The translations under genes and the position numbers were made by a program. Below are positions 11,146 to 20,240 of a stretch of DNA of 64,000 bases, in pieces. The notes under the pieces were generated by a model. That model made no database searches and was not told the DNA's origin. It saw nothing but the letters and a program-made list of their open reading frames with translations. Position 1 is the first letter of the stretch; every line of letters begins with the position of its first letter. Origin of the DNA: Torymus aiolomorphi (taxonomy: Eukaryota; Arthropoda; Insecta; Hymenoptera; Torymidae); NCBI GenBank assembly GCA_036365515.1, contig CM070876.1:96171300-96235299 (forward strand), written 5' to 3'.

Positions 11146-11913
11146 TACTACAACTTTGAGCATGAAGCAGGCTACGCTGGGGCGCACAATCTTGTGCGCT
11201 TGAAAGCTAAAAAGGAAAAGAAAAAAATTTACTCGTGGCTGAGCAATCAAGATGCCTACACGCTCCACCACCCGATACGAAGGCGATTTCCACGATTATG
11301 CTACAACGTGACGAACATTGACGATGTTTGGGAGTCCGATTTGCTACAGCTCACGATGATAAAAGATTACAACGACGGTTATAACTACATTCTAGTGGTG
11401 ATTGACGTACTCGGTAAGTACGAATGTGTGGAACCGATAAAATATAAGACCGCGCGCAATGTTGCCGACGCCTTCGCACGGATTATCGACCGAGCACATC
11501 CCCGGCTGCCTGTATGCGTGCAAACCGATCGAGGCAAAGAGTTTACCGGTTCAGCATTTCAGGCGCTCCTCCGCCGAAGCGAAGAAGTGTTCAAGATAAT
11601 CCGCGTTTCGACGCGTCAAAATCTCTATACATACGTGCTCGAAGATTTGAACGGAGAAATTATCGACGGTTTCTTTTATCCCCAGGAGCTCGTGTTAGTC
11701 GGTCACGAACGCCTCGCCACCGATAAGCGTTTCAAAGTCGAACACGTCGTACGAATAGAAGGACGGGGCGCTAAAAAGAGAGCACTCGTTAAGTGGCTCG
11801 GTTACCCTGCTAAATTTAACTCGTGGGTAAAACAAGCGAGCTTGAAAACATCTGAAAAAAAATGGAAACGTGCGACGATTTTGATATGGTACTGCCTAGT
11901 AACAGCAGCATGA
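11146..11913 (+). pseudogene. Retroviral-type integrase with chromodomain, core deleted
   Basis: The Polinton integrase. There is a TAA at 11143 right after a possible start at 11128. Visible parts: the N-terminal motif WLSNQDAYTLHHP, catalytic Asp 1 in DVWESDLLQ (~11323), catalytic Asp 2 in QTDRGKEFTGSAFQALL (~11521), then an abrupt jump at ~11575 to the C-terminal barrel (DLNGEIIDGFFYPQEL) and a chromodomain (KRALVKWLGYPAKFNSWV). The half of the core holding the third catalytic residue (Glu) is missing. The segment is in frame and open, so the deletion kept the frame. The product would lack catalysis but keep its chromodomain. It overlaps the penton start by 52 bases. Confidence 0.85.
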
Positions 11914-12653
11914 CGTATTTTCCCGAAAACACAACATGCTGTTTTACGACCCAGATCAAATTACACGGCGAGTGGCACGTGAGCCTCGTTGAAATTCACA
12001 TACCACACAGTATCGTACATTTTCAAGATGTCGAAGCGAGTTACACTTTTTATACGGCTGAGGACAATGGGAGTCTCATCGACCAAACACTGTGTCGTAT
12101 ACCCGTAGGTATTTACGATTCCCTCGAACAACTAGTAGACGCTATAAACACGGCGAATGACACTTATAGGTATCAAATGCTCGAGCCACTTAAAACTCGT
12201 AAGGGGTCTTACATCATAAGACGCAAGTGTGACTGCCGACAAATACACATTACGGATTTCAGTGAAAAAATCAGCTGTGTATTCGGCTTCGACGAAGCAG
12301 GTCAAAAAGGTTCGTTTACAACGCTTAATGAGGGTTACCGGGACATTGCAGCCAACAGACCTGCCTCGCTTTCTCGAGTCTTCCCCGACCAGATGTACAT
12401 CTATACCGATATATGTGAACCTTATACAGTAGGTGACACCCAAGCTGCCCTACTGCGCATACTTTCTATAGACAACTCCAGCTTTAAGTACGGATGCAGT
12501 ACTGTACAGCGTTTTGCACCCGTTCACTATATACCTTTTCTCTATCACAATTTTCGTAGCATCGTTATCGATATAAGAGATCAACATGGGCGACGTATAC
12601 CATTCGAGTACGGCACTTTGACGGTCACGCTACACTTTAAGCGCAAACGTTAA
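11862..12653 (+). CDS. Minor capsid (penton) protein
   Basis: Intact, 263 residues. It opens with MVLPSNSSMTYFPENTT after a short lead and ends GTLTVTLHFKRKR. Both match the beginning and end of Polinton penton proteins, which form the single jelly-roll capsomer at icosahedral vertices. Internal family-like blocks are GEWHVSLVEIHIP, MYIYTDICEP and YGTLTVTLHF. It is followed 1 base later by the pVI-like gene. Full length with no lesion. Confidence 0.85.
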   Translation: METCDDFDMVLPSNSSMTYFPENTTCCFTTQIKLHGEWHVSLVEIHIPHSIVHFQDVEASYTFYTAEDNGSLIDQTLCRIPVGIYDSLEQLVDAINTANDTYRYQMLEPLKTRKGSYIIRRKCDCRQIHITDFSEKISCVFGFDEAGQKGSFTTLNEGYRDIAANRPASLSRVFPDQMYIYTDICEPYTVGDTQAALLRILSIDNSSFKYGCSTVQRFAPVHYIPFLYHNFRSIVIDIRDQHGRRIPFEYGTLTVTLHFKRKR

Positions 12654-12654
12654 G

Positions 12655-13152
12655 ATGAGTTATTACGTGCGCTACTACGACGATCAGCTAGGTGGGGGTG
12701 GTGTGAGAAATATTTTTGCGGGTTCGACTTTTCAGAGAGGTCGTAGGGTAGGAGCCTGGTTAGGAGGCCTTTTTCGTCGCATCCTGCCATACATCACGAG
12801 CGAGGCCAAGGCTCTAGGTAAAGAGACACTACGCGCAGGTATAAAGGTTGTTGACGACGTTGCCAACAGCGGTGTCAATTTCAAGGAGGCCGTAAAATCA
12901 CGGGCCAAAGAATCTGGACGCAACCTCAAAAGAGAAGCTGCTGACAAAATATCGGAAATAATGAAAGGCTCGGGATATAAAACAGGCGTGAATGGCAAGC
13001 GGCGGCGCCAGTCGAGAAAGAAACACACTCGGACGCACACGTCAGGCGATAACAAAAAACCCGGCAAAAGAAAGCCCGCTGTAAGAACGAGCAAGAAGAA
13101 GAAGAAGAGGAAAGCCCTTTGCAACATAAACGATATTTTTGGTCCAAAGTAA
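12655..13152 (+). CDS. Basic virion protein (pVI-like) of Polinton
   Basis: Intact, 165 residues. The N-terminal half is Gly-rich with an amphipathic or hydrophobic stretch (FQRGRRVGAWLGGLFRRILP), then KALGKETLRAGIKVVDDV and KSRAKESGRNLKREA, as in the Polinton protein encoded between penton and major capsid. The second half is an extremely Lys/Arg-rich tail ending FGPK. By analogy with adenovirus pVI, a role in membrane disruption, DNA condensation or linking capsid to core is inferred. The stop lies 2 bases before the start of the capsid gene. Confidence 0.75.
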   Translation: MSYYVRYYDDQLGGGGVRNIFAGSTFQRGRRVGAWLGGLFRRILPYITSEAKALGKETLRAGIKVVDDVANSGVNFKEAVKSRAKESGRNLKREAADKISEIMKGSGYKTGVNGKRRRQSRKKHTRTHTSGDNKKPGKRKPAVRTSKKKKKRKALCNINDIFGPK

Positions 13153-13154
13153 AA

Positions 13155-14488
13155 ATGGCTTTCTTGCACTCGCACTCTAACTAGTGCATATCGAGCGAGC
13201 TTGACATTTTCACTCTGCCGGTGACTCAAACGTCGATTGAGAGTAGTAGTTTTTTTATAAACCTGTGTCCTCGCTCAGCGATGAAGGAGACGCACCCATA
13301 GAGTTCGTCATCCCAAGCGCAAGCGAACATTATATAGATCTCGCGCACGCCATGCTCTATGTCAAAGGTAGAATACAGCCGAATGCCGAAACCCCTGCTG
13401 AAAACTTAAAAGTTGCCCCAGTAAATAATTTACTGCATACAATGTTTAATCAAATCGACGTTTTTCTAAATCAAAAACTCATTTCTCCACCCAATAATAC
13501 ATATCCTTACAGAGCATACATAGAGTCACTGCTCAACTACTCACCAATCGCAAAAGAATCACACTTAACGGCCAGACTGTGGTATGATGATACGCCCTAT
13601 TTATTCGAAGCTCTGCCGCACATTCAAGGTGAAATATCTAACAAGGGTGCTCTTCATCGTCAGCATTTCACACTCAATGGAAAAACCTTCGACATCATTG
13701 ACCACCTGCACTGCGATTTCTTTAATCAAGACAGAATACTCATCAATGGTGTAGAAATGAGAGTACGACTAGTACGAAGCAAAGATGCCTTTTGCCTAAT
13801 GGACGCCTCCGAAGATGGTAAATTCAGCCTGAAAATAAACGAAGCTACGCTGATCGTTCGACACGTGAAGATAAATCCGGGAATTTTAATTGCGCACGCC
13901 AACGCTCTCGCTAAAACAATGGCCAAGTATCCCGTCACGAGAGTAGAAGTCAAAACTTTTACGCTTCACGCAGGTATACATGGCGAAACCATCGATAATG
14001 CCATTCTTCGGCTACTGCCTAAAAGAATAATAATAGTATTTGTCGATAATAAGACATTCAATGGCAATCGAACATTTAACCCGTTTAATTTTCAACACTT
14101 TTCAATAAATCACCTCTCCCTCTACGTCGATGTGTCTCAAATGTCGAGCAAACCGTTACAGCCGCGCTTTGCTTCTAACGATAGTATGTTTATAGATGCA
14201 TTTCAAACCCTCTACTCTGGGACAGGTATACATTTCCTCAACGAGGGCCTTGGCATAAACCGTTTCAACTATTCACTGGGCTACTTTCTCACGGCTTTCG
14301 ATCTCACACCCGATTTACCGGCTCACTGCGCCTCGCATTGGAATCTCGTTCGTTCAGGTAGCTTATGCATAGAGGTGGAATTTGAGACGGCTCCAACGGG
14401 CACAATAAATTGCGTTGTTTATGCCGAGTACGACAACGTTCTCGAAATAGACTCCACCCGCCAAATATTATCCGATTTTAGTGCCTAG
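13155..14488 (+). pseudogene. Major capsid protein (double jelly roll), N-terminal lesions
   Basis: Main shell protein. The start at 13155 (MAFLHSHS) and the following codons match the family N-terminus, but a TAG stands at 13182 and the frame shifts at about 13260. From 13265 to 14488 the frame is open for 407 codons: SASEHYIDLAHAMLYVKGRI, NNLLHTMFNQIDVFLN, YPYRAYIESLLNY and FNFQHFSINHLSLYVD are typical of the double jelly-roll capsid. About 97% of the protein is intact and only the first ~36 codons are damaged. An internal start could give an N-terminally shortened product. Confidence 0.85.
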
Positions 14489-14583
14489 TCGTTAAAAAGG
14501 TGGGGGGATGAGGACTCGAGAGGAAGCGGGCGGCGCCCTCAAGCCTCACTTTTCTCTCGACGCTCGCTACGCACACACGTATA

Positions 14584-15315
14584 ATGGATTACGTCGTAGA
14601 TATACAAGGGTTTCGGGACACTGAAGGAAGTTTTTACCAAAGAAAGTGGCGATCATTTGCCGACAGAAACCCATTGTCGACCACTGGATTGTACAAGCAC
14701 CGTGCAATTTTATCGAGCTGCCCGTCGACGTAAAAAATACAAATTCCTACTGCGCTGTCGATATTCACGGCATTAACTGGTTCGAGGGCGAAGTATCACT
14801 CAGACAGCTATATCGTTATCTCTTCAATATCGCAAGAGCAGCAAGACGGATTTACATTCGCGGCGTGAAGAAGGCCTGGTACCTGGAATCTTTACTCGGC
14901 CGAAACATATATAATTTAGAAAAATATGACTCGCCGACGTTCAGAAAACTCAACAACATGTTTTCTGACGTGCTGGTATGTTCTACGCACGCGTCTCAGA
15001 GGTAAAAATAAACAAGATTTTTGCGCGCTCTACAAGGCGCACCAAATAAAGAAGTGGATGCGCTCTATACTACCCGAAGAGTGGAAGATGATCAACAAAG
15101 ACCAAGTACAAAGTCAAATGTTCTACACTGCACTTCATCAGTATCAGCAGAAGCAGCGCAAAGAAGTACTCCGTTTTCACCCGGGGACCGAGCAATCCAC
15201 TAAGGAGGAGGAGGAGGAGCAGAACGACGGCCGCGACGAGACGGATGTGGTTCCAGAAATAGCAAGTGACAGCGACAGCAGCACATATTTCACATTTAGC
15301 GAAAACGCAAAATGA
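14584..15315 (+). pseudogene. Conserved Polinton protein (DIQGF…-type), frameshifted twice
   Basis: Starts MDYVVDIQGFRDTEGSFYQ at 14584, shifts frame at ~14640-14650, runs open through 15005 (HWIVQAPCNFIELP, GINWFEGEV, IYIRGVKKAWYLESLLGRNI) and shifts again at ~14980 into a frame ending at 15315 in an acidic Glu/Asp/Ser tail. I recall this protein type in many insect Polintons, without known function. The acidic DIQGF opening followed by a later basic and leucine-rich helix is loosely like a nuclease fold; that is speculation. It overlaps the protease start by 4 bases. Confidence 0.55.
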
Positions 15316-15848
15316 TTATGAAACAAATCACTAGGGCCATTAGTGGCCTCAGAGCAAACTCGATAGGTGTATACGCAGCCGATCACATCCCCAGAAGCTT
15401 GAGACTTCCAGCTGCTGTTGTAACCAATGTCGATACCTCAGATAAGCCTGGATCCCACTGGATGGCATTCTACATAGACAAAAATGCAAAAAGAACATAT
15501 ATCGATAGCTATGGAGTCGCCCCTGTGTCACGACATCATATCGATCGACTTCGAAGAAATTGCGCAAGCTTCAAGTGGAACGAGAAGAAACTGCAGAGTA
15601 TTAATTCTAAAGTTTGCGGCGAATATTGTATTATGTTTCTTTGCTATATGTGTAGCGGTCGCACTTTACGCGCATTTTGTAACGTCTTTTCACGCGATTC
15701 ACATGTAAACGACGTACTGGCCGCAAAATGTTATGAAAATGTAAAAAGAAAAAATCACCGAAAAAGACTCCGTCGTGCGAACAATTTCTCCAGCGTTATT
15801 TCCAAGGGTGTTGGCTCGCTCGTCCAAACATGTAAAGCATTTATGTAA
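15312..15848 (+). CDS. Adenain-like cysteine protease
   Basis: Intact, 178 residues. Virion maturation protease of the Ulp1/adenain clan. The catalytic triad and oxyanion Gln are visible in order: His in GSHWMAF (residue ~49), Asp in TYIDSYG (~64), Gln in LQSINSKVCGEYC (~96) and Cys in that same motif (~102). A Lys/Arg-rich segment (NVKRKNHRKRLRRANNF) follows, then a short tail with a GVGSLVQTCKAFM-type hydrophobic end. Located directly after the capsid block as in other Polintons. Confidence 0.85.
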   Translation: MIMKQITRAISGLRANSIGVYAADHIPRSLRLPAAVVTNVDTSDKPGSHWMAFYIDKNAKRTYIDSYGVAPVSRHHIDRLRRNCASFKWNEKKLQSINSKVCGEYCIMFLCYMCSGRTLRAFCNVFSRDSHVNDVLAAKCYENVKRKNHRKRLRRANNFSSVISKGVGSLVQTCKAFM

Positions 15849-16277
15849 AATGTGTGTGTCCGTGTGTCCGTGTGTGCATGTGTGCGTGTGCGTATGCGTG
15901 ACTTAATTTTTATTATAACATTTCTATTTAATGCTGCGTCACATTCAATTTTTTAGTTTGTAATATTTCTTTTTTATCCAGAAACACATTCAATTTTTAG
16001 TTTATATTTACACTTTATGTACATTGTAAGTTTTAGAATTGTAAAAGCTGATGTGTGCGTGTATCCGTCTTTCTTAGTTTACAAGGTTTTGTATACTACG
16101 TTTGTCTTGGCCTTTTTTAGCTTGTAATTTTATATTATTCATATATTTGTAAGTTTAAAATGTAGTTTTTTAATTTGATCGAACAATAAAAAAAAGTTAA
16201 ACAAACATCGTATTCATTTAACGACCTTGTCCGCTAAATTTAATTCCTTACCCTTTTTATCTTGAAACGAATATGTA
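15849..16277. other. Non-coding region after the protease
   Basis: A TG-rich microsatellite (~15850-15900) is followed by loosely repeated AT-rich text with ACATTCAATTTTTTAG-like words (~15945 and ~15985) and a candidate polyadenylation signal (CAATAAAAAA, ~16184). No gene seen. Confidence 0.5.
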
Positions 16278-16289
16278 CTATTCCATGAA

Positions 16290-16500
16290 GAAACCGAAAA
16301 GCATATGCGTAACGATTTTTTCAAGTGGTGAAAAACACAGGAGGAGCTTTATTCTTTGAGGCTTTGAAACATAAGCAGCTCGAGTCACCGAAAAGCATAT
16401 GCGTAACGGTTTTTCAAGTGGTGAAAAACACATTAGACGTTTCCTTTTTTCAAGTGCTGAAAAACACATGAGCCGTTTTCTTCTTTGAGGCTCAAAGCCC
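16290..16500. repeat. Repeated hairpin motif upstream of the last Polinton gene
   Basis: Three copies of TTTTTCAAGTGGTGAAAAACA (third copy with CTG) lie at ~16317, ~16410 and ~16446. Each is an imperfect palindrome (TTTTTCA…TGAAAAA). They are interleaved with GAAAAGCATATGCGTAACG (twice) and TTCTTTGAGGCT (twice). Frames across it are artefacts. Confidence 0.75.
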
Positions 16501-16516
16501 TTAACAGGGAAAATTT

Positions 16517-16774
16517 ATGGTTCTGTTTCTCAAGGGCTCCGCGAGTTCTCCAGCGCTTCTCTCCACTCTCCGATACATACGCGTAAACGTTCATGATTGG
16601 GCGCTCGGATTTTACGTAACAATCGAGCAGCCAATCGTAGCTCGTCGTAGAAAGGAGGGAATTTAGCGCTGGAGAGAGAATAAGTACGGGCCTAGCCGCG
16701 CCACCCTCAGTCAGTCGCTCTACCTCGACGAAGTTGTGACATTTTTACCAACGTTAAGTCAGTATTTTTAAAAA
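16517..16774 (+). promoter_or_regulatory. Candidate promoter of the last Polinton gene
   Basis: Contains two CCAAT boxes in opposite orientations (ATTGG at ~16597, CCAAT at ~16632) around a segment with TACGTAAC, then CAGTCAGTCG-like initiator text and the AAAAATG start. A promoter role is inferred from position and boxes. Confidence 0.4.
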
Positions 16775-17607
16775 ATGTCTCAAACAAAGCTAGTGCCGAA
16801 TTTACTGTATTCGACTTACGCTCTCAACAATTCGTACTCCAAGTTCGTTTACGTCGGCTTGGATTATGCTGTTGGCTATTTCCGACCCGTCATCAGGTTC
16901 GGTGGGTATACATCACCGCATAAATATATAACTCTGGATATCGACAGTTGGGAACCATTAAAAACCACTTCAAGACCTTCGGAGAGTATCTATGGGCACC
17001 AGGCGATTTTGTTAAGCAAGGCAAATATGCAAAAATATATTTACCGCACCACGACATCGAATTGACCACAGCCTACGGTCATAGAACCGTATCAATTACC
17101 GATAAGCCCCAAGTAACACCGACATCGTTCACCCTACAGTACGAACACGAGGCTCAACAGTTCGACTTTGAAGACGATAACGCCAATCCGGAGGCAGCCG
17201 CCTCCACTGCCAGTGACGAACCTGCTACAAAAAAGAAGAAGTCTGAAAAACCACCGAAGATTATGATGCAGTGTACAACTTTCAGCGGATTGAAACAGTT
17301 CCAACAGTGTATAGACTATAAATTTAAAAAGTTAGAAGAAATTTCGGGTTTTGTGAACAAGGTTTTCGGTATAATGATCGATGTTATTAAAACTGAAGCA
17401 ATTAGCAAAAACGACATGCATTTACTAGACCATACATTCATCGGCGTTGTATTTAATGAACTAGAAGACAAAATGAAAGAACTCGCGCTAAATCAATTAA
17501 TGTTTACAAATTTTAGCGAGAGTTCTCTCGAAATAATGTTTTTGGAAGTATATGCCGAGTATTTAACAATTCTAGAAAAAAATGTTGTTAGTGCGCTAAA
17601 AGTTTAA
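16775..17607 (+). pseudogene. Conserved Polinton right-end protein, single frameshift
   Basis: Starts MSQTKLVPNLLYSTYALNN at 16775 and reads KFVYVGLDYAVGYFRPVIRF, then shifts frame in a run of A at ~16953. The second frame is open to 17607 (FGEYLWAPGDFV, a Lys-rich TKKKKSEKPPK stretch that may be a nuclear localisation signal, and a helical C-terminus LEKNVVSALKV). Total about 277 codons. I recall similar proteins at the end of insect Polintons; function unknown. A one-base loss in a homopolymer could also be a sequencing error, so the gene may be intact in the real genome. Confidence 0.6.
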
Positions 17608-18056
17608 AAATGTACAAAAATAATTTTTTTTATTTTATATAATAAAATGTATTTTACCTAATCACACGTTTTTTATTTAAGGACCCCTCCTTTATACCTA
17701 CTCCTATTCACGCTCCCAACTTCTCATTGCGCTAGGACGCATATATTTATATATGCAGCATTATACATAAGACATTCATCGAAAGACCACCGACAAGGCG
17801 ACATCATGGGGCCCCCGTTCAGCAAGCACCAGGCCAAACCAGACGACAAAGAACTCTCATCAACAAGGCAGACAAGAAAGACTCTTGGACAAACAAAAAA
17901 TATTCTCCACCACACCATTCCTTTTCCACCAGTTCCTTCTCCTTCCCAAAAAAAGATGGTTATTCAAAATATAACAAATAACGAATGGTCCTTTTAAGGA
18001 CAACATTTATGTTAATGAGAAAAAACTGTTCATAAGAGTAGGGGGTTACACCCCGT
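17608..18056. repeat. Polinton right subterminal region with partial TIR duplication
   Basis: A polyadenylation-like AATAAAATG (~17640) is followed by a copy of the TIR inner edge (TTTTTATTTAAGGACCCCTC…AACTTCTCATTGCG, 17668-17730) that recurs as a direct repeat at ~18092-18160. The ~400 bases between hold no recognisable gene. Confidence 0.6.
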
Positions 18057-18759
18057 TTAAATAAATAAAAATTTATTTTTCCTCAACATGCTTTTTTTAT
18101 TTGTAGACCACTCCTTTACACCAACTCCCTATTCCCTCCCCACAACTTCTCATTGCGAACACACACTCACACACACACGGCCTATATAGTAAGAGGTCTT
18201 TATAGCGTAGCGCGTATAGCCAAAGATCTCTCCCCCCACCACCACGAGTCGAGGCATATACGACGGCACGCGCCGGGCAGGTATAGCGGCATAGCGTCAT
18301 GGCGGGGGTGATAAGTGGGTCATTATTTATGGGTAATAATTCACTCCATTGTTTACCCTAATTAACTTGTGTTCACACTTGGGGCCCCTACACACAGCAC
18401 ATGGTCTATACAGCGAGAGACCTCGCACTAGCACCCTATGGTCTTTATGGTGTAGCGCGTACAGCCAAAGCGGTCGCCCCCCACCACGTCGAGTCAAGGC
18501 ATATACGGCAACACACGTGGGGCATGTATAGCGGCATGACGTCATGGCGGGTGCCATAAGTGGGCCATTGTTTATAGGTAAAAAATCACCCCCCATTATT
18601 TACACTAATTAGCTTGTGTTCACACTTGCTACTGTAAACACTTGAGTTAATGACCTTGTAACACTTGGGGACCCATACACACCGCACAGCGGGGTGCCAC
18701 ATGACCCCTACACACCGCACAGCGGGAGACCGTCTCGCTATACCGGTCCCCTTACTACT
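18057..18759 (-). repeat. Polinton right terminal inverted repeat with two subrepeats
   Basis: Inverted counterpart of 2237-3297. It is about 360 bp shorter because it has two rather than three ~260 bp subrepeats and lacks the 31 bp internal duplication. It ends CCGGTCCCCTTACTACT at 18759. Confidence 0.9.
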
Positions 18760-18812
18760 TAGGCACAGAAGCTGGTGCATCGTGTAGAAAAATGTGCCCC
18801 TCAAAGGGTTAA

Positions 18813-19343
18813 TAACATTCTCTGGAAGTTGTGCCCCAAGACTATTTTTATAGGCTTTGACGTTCTTACTCTCGGTGCAAAGCTTGCAAATGTCCTCTTT
18901 AATGATGGGATGTGTGATTTTGAACATTATACGACGGCTGGACAAAACAGTCAATGCCATTTTTGCTGAAAAGAGGAAGGACAATGAGCGCACGAGGCAG
19001 AGTCAATGCCATTTCTGCTGCAAAGAAGAAAAACAATGAGATAAGGCATAAAAAGAAAAACTTGAGGACTACAAAAATAAGATAAGAATATATAAAAATC
19101 TCAAGATAAACTTACCATCCAGCAAAGAAGAAGAGAAAAAATATGAAGCAGGAGCCTACTAATTGTTACATAAAATTCACAGTACTCACAGCTTTTGATT
19201 CTTGAATTTTTTTAATATTACTCATAAATCATTTGTAAATATTGAAAATATTTGTACAAACAGATCTCTTCTTTTTCATCTATGTATATCTAACATGAAC
19301 GCGAACGTGTGCTTGCTTGTTGGTGATCACCATCGACATAATA
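18813..19343. other. Flank of the Polinton/piggyBac-like unit
   Basis: Minus-strand text at ~18760-18993 gives a short coding-like stretch (FKITHPIIKEDICKLC…), too short to assign. A ~35 bp imperfect tandem (GTCAATGCCATTTTTGCTG / GTCAATGCCATTTCTGCTG at ~18951 and ~19003) is present. No gene called. Confidence 0.4.
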
Positions 19344-19524
19344 AGTATAGACCGCGCTTCAGGATTGGCAGTCGTCCCCACCTTAAGGTTCTAAAAAGAG
19401 AGAGATGCTTTGAGAGGACTTTCTGTCTCTCTCTCCTAACCTCGATATAGACACCAACTCCTCTTGGAAGCAGTTCTCTCTAATATGGAGACGCTCCATT
19501 TTACCGTGACGCGTGGTCTATACT
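19344..19524. repeat. Small MITE with AGTATAGACCGCG ends
   Basis: AGTATAGACCGCG at 19344 is matched by CGCGTGGTCTATACT ending at 19524 (one insertion). The centre contains an inverted AGAGAGA/TCTCTCTC pair. About 180 bp, non-coding. Confidence 0.55.
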
Positions 19525-19829
19525 AATTATGTCTATGGTGATCACGAATCAAAACACATGTGATCTGACATCTGAGAAGTAACAGACGAGCAGTAGCCCA
19601 CTTAAATAACTCAAATATATTCGCAGGAAGTAACCGCCCGCGAATTCAAAATTTTTTAATTTAATTTTTTATTTTTCTTTTGTTTTTTTTTTTATTTTGA
19701 CTCGGCCGGTATTCCAAACAATTTACTAGAAAATGAAAATTTTTAGTTTTTTTGACAAATAATGCGTTTTTCATTATTTATACTGTAACTTTTAAACTTT
19801 TTAATATATTTGACTAAAATTTGTTTTCA
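19525..19829. other. AT-rich non-coding stretch
   Basis: No gene or repeat structure beyond homopolymer-rich text. Confidence 0.4.
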
Positions 19830-20240
19830 AACGCAAATTAATATCTGTGACTTCCCGGAAAATCCACGTGACATGTTTTTCAAAATAGGTTTTATGTCTT
19901 ATTTCTTATATGTGCCTTGAATAAACACAAGGAAAAACGCTATAACTCAATTTTTCTACATGTTCCCGGAATAACGACGTATCTCCATTTTTTAAAAATA
20001 ACTCCCGGAAAAACCACATAACTCCACTTTTTTCATCCAATATCCTGGAAAAATGATACAACTCCAATTTTCCAGTGCACTCATTTACCTCTACAAGCTC
20101 CCGTGAGCATTAGTTCATATTTATCATGTATAGTTATCGAGAAAACCATATAATTGCCATTGAGATCGGAAAACCCATGTATCACCACTGAAATTTTTGT
20201 TTATTCCCAAAATAACCACATAAGTGAAAGTCGTTTTCTA
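19830..20240. repeat. Diverged minisatellite (CCCGGAAAAACCACATAACTCC-like units)
   Basis: At least seven degenerate copies of a unit resembling TCCCGGAAAAACCACATAAC followed by a short TCCA-TTTTT tail occur, for example at ~19853, ~19925, ~19965, ~20006, ~20045, ~20130 and ~20195, with irregular 40-75 base spacing. No coding sequence. Confidence 0.6.

Larger units (their letters stand above)
2237..18759 (+). mobile_element. Maverick/Polinton element, degenerate full-length copy
   Basis: This is a 16.5 kb unit bounded by inverted ends AGTAGTAAGGGGACCGGTAT (2237 and, inverted, 18759). Starting with AG and lying within the 15-20 kb range fit Polintons. Recognisable genes are protein-primed DNA polymerase B, FtsK/HerA-type packaging ATPase, integrase with chromodomain, penton, pVI-like protein, double-jelly-roll capsid and adenain-type protease. 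All but the first gene are on the plus strand. The 6 bp flanks TATGAA and TAGGCA agree at only 4 of 6 positions, so the expected 6 bp target duplication is decayed or absent. Several genes are broken, so the copy cannot replicate autonomously, while penton, the pVI-like protein and the protease remain open. Confidence 0.95.
1845..18812. mobile_element. piggyBac-like terminus pair (TTAA-flanked) enclosing the Polinton
   Basis: At 1845-1848 TTAA is followed by CCCTTTGAGGAGCAGTGGG. At 18796-18812 the sequence ends GCCCCTCAAAGGG then TTAA. Inverted ends starting CCC(T) next to a duplicated TTAA are the hallmark of piggyBac-type elements. The left end continues into a perfect 20 bp palindrome, GTGGGACGTATACGTCCCAC (1862-1881). 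No piggyBac transposase is present. Weak inverted similarity (GGGCACAA…CTTC…GAGAAT) also continues about 25 bp outside the TTAA on both sides, so the ends may belong to a larger repeat. The simplest reading is a non-autonomous element later invaded by the Polinton. Confidence 0.5.

Noticed and set aside
16278..16469. Repetitive MCFS…LEK frame that looks like a short-repeat protein
   Set aside because: Produced by the triplicate palindromic DNA motif; no start context or conserved partner.
16290..16500. CRISPR-like array
   Set aside because: Only three irregularly spaced copies, no uniform spacers, and the setting is a eukaryotic genome.
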